64,000 nt of DNA from Fusarium oxysporum f. sp. lycopersici 4287. Its lineage: Eukaryota > Ascomycota > Sordariomycetes > Hypocreales > Nectriaceae. The DNA lies in contig NC_030986.1 in assembly GCF_000149955.1 (NCBI RefSeq), positions 2,363,886 to 2,427,885 of the forward strand, written 5' to 3'. A model generated the notes under the pieces. The model was not told the origin of the DNA and made no database searches. It saw nothing but the letters and a program-made list of their open reading frames with translations. Position numbers and translations under genes: made by a program. This document shows, piece by piece, positions 44,316-56,813 of the stretch (position 1 is its first letter; each line of letters starts with the position of its first letter).

Positions 44316-46140
44316 TTACATTAATCCTCGACTAGTTGGAAGTGGATCAAAGGCTACATCCTCAGCCAGCTGTGAAGGTGCCTCTGCTTCCGGCGGCAGC
44401 GTAGACTCTCCCTTGTTAACCTTGAGACCCTGCCTCACTCCAAGCTCGCGGCCGATGAACTGTAACGATTCACCTGCGGCTTCGCTCTGCTCGTTTAGCG
44501 TTGACGGTACGAGGTAGACTGCCGTCAGAGGCCATATCAATTTCAACGCGTCAAACACTGTCCTTGGTGATGGGTTGTTGCGGAAAGATGCCGGGTCGAG
44601 ATGCCGATTCACTGCCTCCATGACAAGTTTTGCGCTGTCTCGAACCCGGTATACGCAATGCGAGCGCAGCACCTTGAGCTCTTGCAGGGGAATGGGAGCA
44701 GTCGGATGATGAGTTAAAAAGTTTGCGAAGGTCAAAATGACATGGTAGCCTTTTACTCGCGCCGAGTTGAGCATGTTTCGTAGATAGGGGTTGAAAACCT
44801 CGTCGATGTAATGGTAGCCTGCGTCAAAAGTCGTGAAATGATCTTCGGCCTTGAAAACGATACCAACTAAATCGTAGTACTGCAGGGCAGCGGTGTCAAA
44901 ATCTCGAGCTCGAATGATATCGAGAATACGCTTTTGAACATGTGCCATCTTGCAGATATAATCGCCGACTTCAACAGCCAATCCTTCTCCTGGATGAAGG
45001 GTTTGTCTGATGGCGGCAAACCATTCCTGGGATTCCGGAGGGCACTCGAGGCTTGTCAGAAGACACCGTACTTGCTAATAGCTTGTTAGTTGGGAGTGAG
45101 ATATCAGATCGAAGTGACATACCACCATGTTGTAGGCAGGCCAGAAACCCATTCTCGATCCCGGCCGTCGCAAAGAAGCCGTTCCTCTTTGCTGAAGAAT
45201 ACTGTATAGCCCATTGGTATGGAGATGCCACGGGTTCAGGGGCGATATGCGGTTGATGGAGCCCATAAGAAGCTATTAAAACATAAGTATAAGAATGGCG
45301 GGAAGAAGTCATGTTGCTCACTTCATAGTTCGTTAGAATCCATACTGTCGCGAGAACATCATCTCTCATGGCGCCCTCTGGTGTTTTGAGTGCTTCACTA
45401 ACAGAGCTCAAGGTTTTACCAAGGTAGGTTCCAAGTTCCTTGTCGGTCTGCTCGACAGATCCATTGTCGATAGCGGTGGGATGTCGCAGATTGGTGATGT
45501 ATGTACGGGCAAAGAGATGAGTGGCCCAAAGAAGAGGCCCTTGAGGACCGCTCTTTTTGTATGTGTCATGGAGGAAATCCAAAGTATAGTAGACATTGAG
45601 AAGGATCGGGATGGAATGGGCGGTCCAATGCTCATTAAGGGATTGGGGCAGGATGAGCGCCCTTCCAGTTCTGGTGAATTCGACAAGGTCGACTATTGTG
45701 GGTGAGACAGGGCTGAATTCACGATCAACTTCTTCAGTGACTGATGGCGTGGCAGCATCTCCATTCGACGAAGAGGAGGAGGAAGATGAGCCAAAAGACA
45801 TGACAGACTCCCCACGAGTCTGAGCCGGAGCATTTTGCTGAGTCCTCTTCTTCCTCTTCTTGATGGTGGTTGGGTTAGCATTGCGAAAGACAAGCTCCTG
45901 TTCATCCCGATATCCCGGACATTCAGTCCCGTATTTGATGCATCTTTGACATGATGGTCTGCCAAGATCACACTGTTGATGTCGTCAGCAATTGGAATGT
46001 AATGGGTTGATATGCTCGAGCGTCTCTCTTATGACATAACCGCGTAAGCACAGAATAAGAGGCTCAAAGGCTGCACCGACCTTGACACGTCGTGATCGAC
46101 AAAGATGGCAATCTTTGCTTGGCTTTCCCGTGTTGGGCAT
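44316..46140 (-). CDS. Zn(II)2Cys6 transcription factor
   Basis: Fungal-type DNA-binding regulator. Four exons: 46140-46081, 45972-45322, 45272-45123 and 45074-44316; introns 108, 49 and 48 nt; 539 aa. The zinc cluster is C11-C14-C21-C28-C31-C38 (CHLCRSRRVK/CDLGRPSCQRC...TEC), split by intron 1 exactly before C21. A basic linker NPTTIKKRKKRTQQN and a run of ten serines follow. The remainder is an alpha-helical domain like the fungal-specific factor domain PF11951 (LYSILQQRGTASLRRPGSR is a familiar element). Intron 1 has a weak donor, GTCGGT; its retention would end the protein after about 55 residues with only half a zinc cluster. Targets are unknown; no metabolic cluster sits next to it. Confidence 0.9.
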
Positions 46141-47694
46141 TATTCAAGAAACGACAGGACGCACGGGTAGCGTTATGGGTAGCTAGGTATGGCAGAGAGT
46201 CATGCAGGCCCCGTTATCGTTGTTGGATTGTCAGAGTTGAAACGGGTAATCCTTTCGAAGCTGTCGTCGTCGGAAAGGGATTAGCGGGCCATACAGGGCT
46301 GAAGGGTGGATACAGAGCAGGGAATAGGAGCATCACGTGCGGGGAAGCTGTACAGCACTGTCTCTTACACTGTCGAAGTTATCAACACCTTTGGTCAAGA
46401 GAAATCTCGCTTGAGATAGCCTGGATTACTCGAACATAGTCAAATCCTTGAAAGTTCTATGAAGTTTCAAACTTGAACCTGACGTCTCTCATAACTAAAG
46501 GTACATAGGCGCAGAAGCGGAGACATCTCATGGTCATAACCCCAGCGAAACTTCACCTCTCGAACGCAACATTGGAAACATTGGAAACATCATGCTGAGT
46601 GCTTTGAGTTCAGCGGCGGTCGATGAATCTTCACCCCCGGTCACAGTTTTTCACGTTTGTTGAAGATGGGAAGCTCCGTGACTTGAATATGACAGCGAAG
46701 TGTTTCGCCCTGCTCACGGACAATGGCTCATGGACTCTATCTCCAAGTAACTAATTAATAACATGCGATAACTATACCAACTCTGCGCCCTGGCCAACTA
46801 ATACGACATATTCTCAACCTTGCGTCCGACAGCATCGTTATGCCTCCGTTCCTAGATGCAGATTCACCAGGATCATCGAAGCGTCGACTACAGAAAAATG
46901 ATGTTTGTCGCCTGGGAGACGAGATTTTAGGACGAACTAACCAAGATGAAGGCAATATTGTCCCAGAATTAGTGTTACAATGATGCCAGATTCTTGGTCG
47001 ACGGGAAGGGAGAAGCCTTAGATGGAACAAATTCCCCAGGGTCTTGACTGGCAAACAGCGGGAACATATTCACACACAGGCTGCTAAGATACAATCGGGG
47101 ATGTCAAATATCAACAGATATTTAGTCAGATATGTTCTATCAGACCCTAACACTTTCCACTGTATAAGTATACTATTGATATACTATAACGGTTATAGAT
47201 GTCTATTGTTTTACAAATATGTACTCACATTTAATTCATAAACACAACCGATTGGGATGAACTTGAGTTTGCGTGTGATGGCAAGGGCCCTATTGTTCAC
47301 CAACAACACAGGTTCAAAACACAAAAGCGTCTGGTGAATGAACATTGGTCCCTGCGAGGCACTGCGAATTGCATTTGTTCCTAGCGCCTATTGTTCGAAT
47401 GATTGCCTCTAGCGTTACTGCCACTGCCAACCGGCTGCCACTGAAGGCTTCTTGGGCCACTTGACGTGCACAGCAGCCTCGTCTATAACATTCTCTTCTC
47501 CTTAGTTTCTTCTCCTCTCACTTTTCTTTCTCCCACAACCACAGCAACCACACACTTTAGATCACTATATATCTCCCCCATCGCATCTTCCTCTCTCTTA
47601 TTTCCCTCTTATACATACCCAATACAGATATCTCACACTTCCTTATCAACTGCCAATACCTTTCACAGCACAAATCTACTTCCACTCTACCGAG
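46141..47694. other. Intergenic region, Zn2Cys6 gene and first BTB gene (divergent)
   Basis: 1.55 kb with both promoters. A small duplication ACATTGGAAACATTGGAAAC lies near 46,570. The last 200 bp before the BTB gene are C/T/A-rich leader sequence. Nothing else recognised. Confidence 0.45.
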
Positions 47695-49471
47695 ATGAAC
47701 GTCGAACTTCAAGCAAAGTTTCGCGGGTCGATTCTAACCCGCAGCTCTTTTATGGATTTCATTAATGCAGGCAAGCCTGTTTACAGCACTTTGACGAGCA
47801 ATCCCTCAACCCCGGATATTGAGCCTCATTCCATTCAGCCCATGACACCTGAGGTTGAGACTCCCAAGGATAAGACTGAAGTTCGGGACACTTCATTCTT
47901 CCACACCCAAGCTTCCTCTATCGAGGCCAACATCCAATACGGCACTGTAGAGCCTACTACTCCCGAATATACTCTTGTTCTTGGCACCGAAGATGAGTCT
48001 GTCACAAACCAGTCTCCTAGAGAGCCCCTAACGACCGACAACACTATGGATGACCATACTACCACCCACCCTGCTCTTCACGGTGTCACTATCCCTCAGA
48101 TCTTCGTCACGGCACCTACCACCTGTGATTCCGGTTTAGCTGAGGCCGGGGTTTGTGATTTCGAGTTTTCCGATGATGGCGAGGAGTTCGAATTTTACGA
48201 TGAATTCGATGAGGACGTCAATGGATTTCCAACCCAATACCTCACCCCGGAACCTTATATCACCAAAGACATGGCCGCTCAGGCTAGAACCACTGAAGTT
48301 GAAAGTGTCGAATTGGAAGTCACGGGCATTGACACTGATCCTGAAACCCATGCCCATACTCTCGACGACGATTCTGTATCCACAGAAACTAGCGAGAGCG
48401 TTTCTAATGAGAGCGGGAAGCCTATGATTTGCTTTGACGAGAGCGGAGATCTCTACCTAAAGGTGGGACAAAACCCAGGACGGATTATGCTCGTCGATTC
48501 CCGAGCCCTCAGCCGCGTGTCTCCTAGACTCAAGGAGGTCGTTTCCCGTAACCAGAAAGACACCAAAGATGGCGGCGACTGGACTATCGAGCTGCCGGAT
48601 GACGATGCTGTCCCTTTCACAGTCCTTCTGAACATGATTCATACACGTTTCGAGAAAGTGCCCGCCAAGGTATCACTCAAGAAGCTGTATGGGGCCTGCA
48701 TACTTACCAGCAAGTATGAGATGACACAAGTCCTACGACCTGTGGCTGAACGCTGGTTCAATGCCGTGGGTACCTCCACTGGAGACTATGGGCTCTTTTT
48801 CAAGAAGGCATATATCGCATGGGAATTGGGTTTCTCTGAGGAGCTCAGCGATATGGTCGGACATGTTGTGCTCAACTGCTCGTTGGATTTAGACGATCAG
48901 CTCGTCATTGGAGAGAACAAGGAGCGACTTTGCGACTTTGAAGGATTCCAACGAATTCCTATTCTTGGTAAGTACAAACACGTTTCTTCTCTTGAACGCC
49001 GCTAACTCCCTCACAGACTGTATCACAGAACACCGCGAACTCGCTCTAGAAACTTGCTGGTATAAGAGCCAGAAGCTGGGCGAACAAGTCCTCTATAGCT
49101 CTGTCAAGGGACGTATGTGCGGCGCTTCCCATAGCCGAGAGGACATGTGTCTGATGCTGGGCAAGATGCTAAGCAAGGCTGGCGAAGAAGGAATACTCGA
49201 CCTTTTCCATTTTGGGGGCAGTCTCGACGTATTCCGGTCCTCGGATCTAGACCTGAAGACCCTTGAGCACAAGATTAGTCTCGTGGCTGATTACATCGAC
49301 TTGTGTGGATGGTGCCCTGCAGTACTCGAGACGGTCGAGGAGGTTAGGCAACAACTTCGAAGAGCCGCCGATCCCCTCTACTTGAGCCATCTTCGGGCTT
49401 TGCAAATCCAAGCCGCCAAGGTTAGAATGATTCCTGGGGTCTCGGATAAAGAGGATGACGACGAGGAATGA
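47695..49471 (+). CDS. BTB/POZ-like domain protein with long disordered N-terminus (tandem paralogue A)
   Basis: Probable protein-interaction protein; function unknown. Exons 47695-48967 and 49017-49471 (intron 49 nt) give 575 aa. Residues 1-240 are acidic and Thr/Pro/Ser-rich, likely disordered. A BTB-like domain starts near 242: CFDESGDLYLKVGQNPGRIM, VDSRALSRVSPRLKEVV, WTIELPDDDAVPFTVLLNMI, then LYGACILTSKYEMTQVLRPV. A helical region (YIAWELGFSEELSDMVGHVV) and a C-terminal extension with several cysteines follow, ending in an acidic tail. The next gene (50070) has the same BTB core and an intron in the same codon phase after a matching RIPIL / RLIPLI sequence, so the two arose by tandem duplication. 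The C-termini have diverged strongly. Confidence 0.75.
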
Positions 49472-50069
49472 GTTTACAGGTGAACGGGCGGTATTTGATA
49501 TTTCGATTGGTGATTGGTGAGTCACATTGTGTGAGTTATTTGACAAGCATCTTCTCCTCATATTGATGTAGGATGAACAAAAGGAGAGCTTAGGCACTAC
49601 TGGATGTTTATTATTGTTATTCTTCTTTCGAAGGGATGATTTCTCCATGTTGGTACTAGCAAACAGATCCAGCCGAGTATGAGCTATAGAATATCAGAGA
49701 AGGGTGGCTATATACCAAGTTTGTGCCAGAATGAGCCAAAGTCTTTCTAAAAAAAAAACTCATTCGGACCTATTTCATTTGCATATATGTAAAAACAAGA
49801 CCAACATAACTACATACCGCCTCTTCAAGGTAGTTAGTCCACCAATGCCCAACGGTGAATGTCAAAAGCCTTGACACTGCTGCTGACACTGCCAACTGCC
49901 GATTTTCATCATGCACTTTGCACCGGTGAAACTGAAAGCCTTACGTACCTTGCTTCGCTGATCTCTGTTTTGTTTTGTTTTGTTTTGTTTTGTTCTTTCT
50001 TCCTTGACTCCCTCATCTTCACTCTCTTGAAGTCTTCTGTTAGCACGCTCCGAATACGCGAAGCTCGTC
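49472..50069. other. Intergenic region between the tandem BTB genes
   Basis: 598 bp. It contains a TGTTT/TTTTG pentanucleotide run (listed separately) and the promoter of the second BTB gene. Nothing else recognised. Confidence 0.5.
49975..49995 (+). repeat. (TTTTG)n microsatellite
   Basis: About four to five uninterrupted TTTTG units just 75 bp before the start codon of the second BTB gene, so probably in its promoter or leader. Length variation here could affect expression; that is inference. Confidence 0.8.
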
Positions 50070-51249
50070 ATGCCATCGCCTGGTGCCTCGTCACCCGATA
50101 CCATCGTTTTCGATGATAGCGGAGATCTCTGGCTGACTGTCGGTTCCGGTTCATCTTCTACAATCCTCCATGTTGACTCTCACGCCCTCTGCCGGGCCTC
50201 CAAGGTCTTCCGCGCCATGCTACGGGGCCGCTTCAGCGACTCGAAGCCCGCCAACGACCTGCATCGCTGGGGAGTAAAGCTTCCCGAGGACAATCCAGAA
50301 GCCTTTGTTGTTCTCATGGACATCGTCCATGCAAACTTCGATCATGCCCCTCTGGATCTAAGGCCTCAAGAGCTCTACAACATCTGCGTCTTGACCAACA
50401 AATACGACATGACCAAGACGCTGCGGCCGATGGCGACAGCGTGGTATCAAAGGCTCAAGAGCATGTGCCAGCGCAGTAAGAAGATGCAGGCATACAGCAA
50501 GAATCTATTTGTGGCTTGGGAGCTCGGATGCCAGGGCGCAGTGGAGGAGATGCTTCAGGATATCGCCGAAAAATGCCACGTCGACGAATTCGGCAGCTTG
50601 TTGATTGATAGACATACTCGGCTGGACGACTTGGAAACTTTCAGACTGATTCCTTTGATCGGTAAGTTAAGACGACTTTCGATTTAGCCACAATTATCTA
50701 ATCCCGAGTCTGTCAGATCCCATTGCTCAACACCGCGTCAAGATGCTCGAAATCTTCCATGCAGAAGGCAAGGAGATAGCAATCAAGATTCTCGCCAAAC
50801 GCCCACTCTGTTGGCATACCGGCCCTTGCTCTGCTGTGAACCTTGCAGACGGCATCCCCGACAAATTCATCCAAGCGACACAAGACCTTGGGATAGATTC
50901 CTTTTTCATGCCCTCGTTGAACGCCGACCAACTTGGATATCGAGGCAGCGTGTCAAGATTGCATCGCCTATTTAAAGAAGTCGAAAGGCTTGCATTTGGA
51001 GAGCATCACCCTCACTACTGGTGCACAGGTTTTCAACGGAGCCCATTCTCAAGTATCCTCTCGGCGTGCTATCAACGACTGGACTTGATATTGTCTAGCC
51101 GCCATATGGATATGCTCATGGACCAAGCCTGCAAGATTGAGATGACGGCGTTCATGGGCAGTGATGACAAGGCTTTTCTGGAAGATGAAGACAGTGAATA
51201 TGATGGGAACTGTGGTTTTCGAAGCCTCTCGGTTGATACTCGATACTAA
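50070..51249 (+). CDS. BTB/POZ-like domain protein (tandem paralogue B)
   Basis: Exons 50070-50661 and 50717-51249 (intron 55 nt) give 374 aa. The BTB domain starts close to the N-terminus: TIVFDDSGDLWLTVGS, ILHVDSHALCRASKVFRAML and GRFSDS, a textbook BTB pattern, then VLMDIVHANFDHAPLDLRPQ and LYNICVLTNKYDMTKTLRPM. A helical segment FVAWELGCQGAVEEMLQDI matches the same place in paralogue A. The intron interrupts the codon after RLIPLI as in A. The C-terminus (DPIAQHRVKMLEIF and beyond) differs from A, contains several His and Cys residues, and lacks a known domain. Unlike A there is no long N-terminal extension. Function unknown; self or cross dimerisation of A and B is plausible. Confidence 0.77.
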
Positions 51250-51761
51250 TCAACCCTCAGGGTTGACTCTTTGCGTGGCAAATCGTGCTCATTCCTTGAG
51301 ATTTGTTCCGAAGCCAATCACAGGAGAAACTGCAAGAGTCACAAGGGAAACGTGAGGGAAAACATCATAGGGAGTTTAGTCATTCATGTATAGTCATAGC
51401 AGCACTACGTTCTCTTGAAATCGTATCTTTCGGAAATGCACGAAGAAATTTCTCGTCATCTCCATTAACCCTGAGTCCTGTGTCCTATCGCCATTTGAGG
51501 CCTTTCATAAATTTCCTAATTAGGCCGCCCCGTTCACTCTCACTGGCCAGCTCCCATCACCCCGCTTTCGTTCGACATGGTCTTAGTCACTTGAGAAGAG
51601 TGAATTAAAACGAGGACAATGCCACACGAATATTGTGTCTTTTCGTTAGTAATTCTACTATTGGCCAGTTACTAAGCCCTGGTTCTGTCTTTCTCCTTTA
51701 TAAGCCCCTTGTAGCCTCTCTGTCTCCTCTCTCGTCTTTTCACTTCTTCAACACCAGCACC
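51250..51761. other. Intergenic region BTB B - GFA gene
   Basis: 512 bp between genes on the same strand; C/T-rich near 51,690-51,760 as leader of the GFA gene. Nothing else recognised. Confidence 0.5.
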
Positions 51762-52346
51762 ATGGCTCACTACTCTCAACGCAAAGACATTCTTCCCCTC
51801 ACCGGCGGCTGCGCTTGCGGTCTTATCCGCTACCAGCTTACTCTCCACCCCCTTATAGTTCATTGTTGCTACTGTACTACATGCCAGCGTCAGACGGGCT
51901 CTATTTGTGCCCTCAATGCTGTCATAGAGTCCACCGCCCTGACTCTCCTCCCTTCAGCACCCCCCACTATCGTTGGTTCTTCTTCCAACCCGGACCCTAT
52001 CCCCTCTGCTGTTCAGCCCGCCTTTGCACGTCTTACATCCGCAGAGTCAACTACACGTGAACCTCGCCCCGAAGCCGAACCCTTGTCTGTGTGTCTTCCT
52101 ACAGCATCCGGCGTGGGACAGACACTTGTTGGATGTCCTGTGTGCCATACTGGTCTGTGGAATTACTACGCGGATGCTGGGCCTCATCTGTCATATGTTC
52201 GTGTTGGGACCTTGGACAGGCCCTGGGATATTCAGCCGGACGCCCACATTTACACGCAGAATCGTCAGAGTTGGGTAACTGTCAACGATGGGAAGCCATC
52301 TTTTGAGGGGTATTATACCAGGCGTGAGGACTACCCTGAGAGATGA
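51762..52346 (+). CDS. GFA/CENP-V-type zinc protein (glutathione-dependent formaldehyde-activating enzyme fold)
   Basis: Small zinc protein of the GFA superfamily, whose members bind zinc through cysteines and include S-hydroxymethylglutathione synthases; most fungal paralogues have no proven reaction. Single exon, 194 aa from ATG 51762 (MAHYSQRKDILPLTGG). The family motif GGCACGLIRY gives C17 and C19. HCCYCTTCQRQTG gives C36, C38 and C41, and CPVCHTGLW gives C125 and C128. A Pro/Ser-rich linker of about 50 residues between the second and third cysteine groups is longer than usual. The C-terminus VRVGTLDRPWDIQPDAHIYT and SWVTVNDGKPSFEGYY is typical. Which substrate it acts on cannot be said. 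Confidence 0.87.
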   Translation: MAHYSQRKDILPLTGGCACGLIRYQLTLHPLIVHCCYCTTCQRQTGSICALNAVIESTALTLLPSAPPTIVGSSSNPDPIPSAVQPAFARLTSAESTTREPRPEAEPLSVCLPTASGVGQTLVGCPVCHTGLWNYYADAGPHLSYVRVGTLDRPWDIQPDAHIYTQNRQSWVTVNDGKPSFEGYYTRREDYPER

Positions 52347-53114
52347 TGCCCTCAAGAGGTATGAGGCGCTCAAGCCGCAGGTTACTGAGATGAAGGCAGA
52401 GCTAATGGTCGGCTGGGAGTGAGTTACGAATGAAAGTATAGCAACAATGAGAGAATAGCACAATGCAGATCGCGAATTGTTACAAGTATTGTTTATAGCT
52501 GCGCTCGAAGACACGCAATGTCATTAAAGCCATTATCATTATAATGCTCCAAAGCAGAAGACACAGCTTCTGTATTCAACCTCAGCCCCAACCAATTTGA
52601 TATATACACAAGAGATCACGCTCAGTGGCCCATCGCTCAGAACCTGTGCTGTAGCCACGCTGGCTATGAACTTTGAATTGCATGCAGTCCTACTCCATCC
52701 GTGATCACCTATCCCCTTGACCAACAAAGACCTGTCCCAACTTGTGCCCTATGGCAGACTAATATATGATATATGTAACAAAAAGAAGCAAAACAGACCA
52801 GTTGTTGCTCGAGAACGCCTTAAAATTGGATGCCAAATACAAGTATAGTTGAAAATCTCCAACAAATGAGAAGATCACTCAGAGCGATCTGAAATCATAC
52901 CAGGTCCCTCATATCCCACATCTAAGCCCCTGGGACCGGTTGTATGCAAAGAAGCCGTGAAATCACCTCAGTGATGTATGTTTGTGCGAAAGCAAATATG
53001 ACCATGCTCATAGTGAACGCATGCAATAAGGCAAGGGAATCATGAGTAAGAAAGAACGTATTGCACAATGTGTAGAGTGCTTGGAAAATGAGCTTGTCTC
53101 AGGTGTCACAGCTT
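52347..53114. other. Convergent intergenic region GFA gene / DUF1765 gene
   Basis: 768 bp between stop codons facing each other. Contains an AT-rich patch near 52,760. No gene or RNA recognised. Confidence 0.5.
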
Positions 53115-56100
53115 CTAGCCGCCAACTTTACGGAAGCCCTCCACTCCAAGGACAGGTATCTCAACGTCGCCAAGGTTTTCCATTCCCTCATCACGACGAC
53201 GCTCAACGAAGTTGTTGCACTCAAAAACAACCTGCGCCCACTCGGCGAGCGAGCGTCCAGTATAGACAGAATTCTTGACGTACAGGCCAATTGGCTTGAC
53301 AGGATCCACCACAGCATCGGTGAAAGAGCCCATGTTTGGGTTGGGCGACGATGACGGTGACGGTGACGGCGATGGTGAAAGCGAGGGGCTGGCTTTGATG
53401 CTGGGTGTTTGAGGGGATTCGTCACTCAGGCTCGGAAGCGTGACCTCAAGCTTCCAACTTGGAGGCCCATTTTGCTCATCAGTTGGGCTCAGCGAATTTG
53501 CATTCCTAGCATTGTCGATGAGCCCTTGCTGGGGGCTGCCAGAGAACTTGCGTGTTGGCGCTGCATATCCAGCTGGCACAGTAAAGCCATTGACTCGTAA
53601 AGGTCCACTAATGCGAGTCTGTGCAGGGCCGGGAAGTCGAGGGCGAGTCAGGAAACGATCTCGAAGAGGTGCTGCCTGTTGTTGCCAAGCAAGAATAAAC
53701 TTGAACACATATTTTGGCTCCTCGTAGGTTGGCTGAGAATACAAGGAGTCATCTTCAGATGGACGGCCCTTGTTATGATTAACATTGGAGTTCCTATTCG
53801 TTTGGGCGACACCAGAAGAACGAGACTCTGCTGTCTCACGACGGACAGTCTGGAAATCATCGTCCCAACCAGCGCCTGCACCCGCATTACCGCCAAGAGA
53901 AAGGACTTTTCCTAATAGTGACCATCGTTTCCTTCCGTCATTCCTAGACGGGTCAGGAGGCAGGCCATTCAGAACGCTTGTGTCGCTATTAGGAAGTTTC
54001 GCGAAGGAATCAAAGCTACCCATATATAGCCCAGGCTGGGGAACATTAATCTCTTGGCGAATGATCATAAAACGTTTGCCGGGTGCGGGATTCACTGGGG
54101 CAGTTGAAGGGGGGATTCGCTGTTCTTGTTCGGCAGTGTGCTTTATATGCAGATAGTGAGACCACGTCGTCTGAAGTCGCTCAGCTACAAGAGCAAAGAT
54201 TTGACTATTCCGAGTTAGCAAGCATCACAAAAGCGAAGCGAGGGCGCCTTACCCATCAACTTCATCCAGCGTTCCCGTATCTCGGCACATCCGCCAGCAC
54301 AGCAAACGCTGGTAGTAAGCCCGAACCATTGGGCACCAGTGGTTGAAAAACTCATTAAAAGTCTCCTCGGTGAGCAGCCAGTCCTTGCATACGGCCAATT
54401 TGCGCACGGGGTCCTTCGAAATGGCATCCCAGATGGAGTAGACCAATGCCAACATTCGAATCTCAGACATGGTGTTGAAAGAGCTCATGACTTTCTGGCA
54501 AACGTCAAACCAAAATGCCCAGTCAAGATAGCTATTCGAGCAGTCAGGATCCTCAAACTCGCTATAGAGCACGAGAACTTCCTCCAAGAAGTCGCACAGG
54601 GTGAAACAAGCAGGATGGTTGTATTTCGACACCTTGCGGGTCGCAGCCTTCATCATGGTTGCAAAGGTCTCTGCAAATGTGTGACGAGCGCCGGCGATCT
54701 CGGTTGATTCAACTGAAAGGAAGTCTTTCAACAGCATGATGCATCGGTTTTCGGACATGCCTCTCATAACGTTGCTGACAGGTAGTGGCAGAGCCATTGC
54801 GGCATCAGCACCTGACATAGAGTCCATCGCAGGAGGGCTAAAGCTACCGTCCATTGGAGACTGACGGTGAACTGTTGTATCCAGAACGTAAAGAAGCTGA
54901 GCTTGAACAAGAGCAAATGCAGGAGACCTAGCCTTTTCGAGCAGGGGCAGTCCAGAGGGCATGAATTGCTCAGAGAGGATATGGAAATATTTGCAGAAGA
55001 TGAAGAATACATCTGTGTCTCGGCCTTTCCAGCGAGCCGCCCAGGGACCTGTCCAAGGGATTCTAGACACCAGCATAGGCAATCTGGGAACCTTCTTAAG
55101 GCCATCCCACATACCCTTTGGCGATGTCCAGGCGAATACTCCAATAGTTGGAGGGAATAAAGCAGCAATGTCGTCGCTCTCCCCTTTGTTCTTTCTTGGA
55201 AGGCCAAGCTCATCAGCTACTCGTCGAATGAGTTCAGGGGAAAGTCCCCAGAGTCTGATCAGGATATCTGCAACGCCGGGTGCGAAGAAAAATGCATAGG
55301 CACAAGCCTTTCCAGCAAAGTTAACCAGGCTGACTGGGACGTGACGGAGCGAAAGCTTTTCAACTACAAAACCCATTTGCTTGACCAAGTTGGAAACAAA
55401 CATAGTCCTAACATTGTGTTCGGCTGACTCTTCTAAGAAAGCCGCTTGGCTCGATGTGACAGAAGAGGCGGAAGAGGTGGTCAGAGATCGCGCACGAACG
55501 CGCTCAGCCGGAGATCGGTTGATAAGAGGTAGGAAGTATGATGTAGCTTGTCGCCATTCGTGTCGTGTCATGAGAAGTGTCGCGGCATCGAAAAGAACCG
55601 GACGATCAACACCAGGGACAGGCTGGGGCGCCTGACCATCCAGCATTTCCAGGATTGCAATCCACCACTTGTTCAAAATTGTCGCCCTTCGATCGACATC
55701 TTCGGGGTAGAGCTTCTTGGTGGACTCATGATTCATCGTGTTTCGCAGGAATGGGAGAAGCTGTGTTTGAACCTGCGACATTCGCTGGGCTGTGCTCTTG
55801 GCAAGGAATCCCTTGAAATCCATGTCAATGGCCTTGAAAGACGACCACAGGACGTCTCTTTGTTGAGGTGGCATCTCGACGGACGCCGATTCATCGGTCA
55901 CGGTTGTAGCGGAGGTGGTGTCGCAGGTGGAAGATTGCGGCGTACGTTCTTCTGCAGCGATAATCGAAGCTGGTGCTGCAAGACTTGTGGCCGAAGAAGC
56001 GCAGCTGTTGTCCGAGTCGGTGCTGGTATTGAGCTTTGACAGGCCAGCTTGTTTCGATTTGAGCTTTGAAAAGTAGCCGCTCGCTCGTGAAAAGGCTTTA

Positions 56101-56813
56101 GGACCAGCAGACTTGAGTGAATCAGTCGACTTGTTCTTGTCTGCCTGTTCGACGGTCAGACCAGGGCGTTTACGAGTCTTTGTAAGCTTCACTGATGTTG
56201 TGCTCTCGGATCGATTACGCCCAGATGACTCCTCGTTGTCCTTGGCCGAGTCTGCATTCTTCATGGGCGACGGGGAGCGAGATGGCCTCCATGACCGTTT
56301 GGCAAAGTTTGCGAAAGATCCTGATTTTGTCATCGTTCTCTGTAGGGGTTTCAAGTCTCCAATCGATCCATCGCCAAATTTCTTGTCGCCAGCAGAAGTT
56401 GTCGGTCGAGGAGGTTCTTCGTGAAGATCTGTTGTGCTCTTGGAGCTTGATAGCCAACCGCGGGTGTCTATGAGCGAGCTTGTTCTTTTTCGGGCATGTC
56501 TGGTGCGTGAGGGCTCCTCTGGAACCTCTTTTGTTTCAACGATTGAAGGGGTTGACACCGGTGCCGTCTTGCCAGCTTGTTCCCCTCCGAGGAAAACAGT
56601 TGTATCGAGGTTGAACTCGACATTAAACGTGGGAAGATCGAAACTCGGTATTGATTGAAGGTCGGACACGCTCTGGCGGTGCGGTGATTGAGTTGAGGAG
56701 GATTTATCGAGGGATGATAGCGAGAGAAGTTCTAGATCGGGGCTAGAGTGAGACCGCGGGAAGGAAGACGTCGTTTCCACAGCCGAAGCCATGATCATAG
56801 TTGAGCCTCCCAT
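53115..56813 (-). CDS. Large DUF1765-type protein of unknown function
   Basis: Two exons, 56813-54253 and 54204-53115, separated by a 48-nt intron with a GCTAAC branch; 1216 aa. The join reads TGTLDEVDG/QIFALVAERLQTTW. Residues 1-330 are Ser/Thr/Lys-rich and disordered. The middle is helical and I believe matches the fungal DUF1765 family, notably the stretch around IAALFPPTIGVFAW, WTGPWAARWKGRDTDVFFIF and CKYFHILSEQFMPSGLPLLEK. Downstream are LDFLEEV-like helices, a region around VYSIWDAISKDPVRKLAVC, then a Ser/Pro-rich tail with SPSPSPSPSSSPNPN. The family has no established function that I can state. An assignment by name is moderately confident; the gene structure is firm. Confidence 0.8.
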
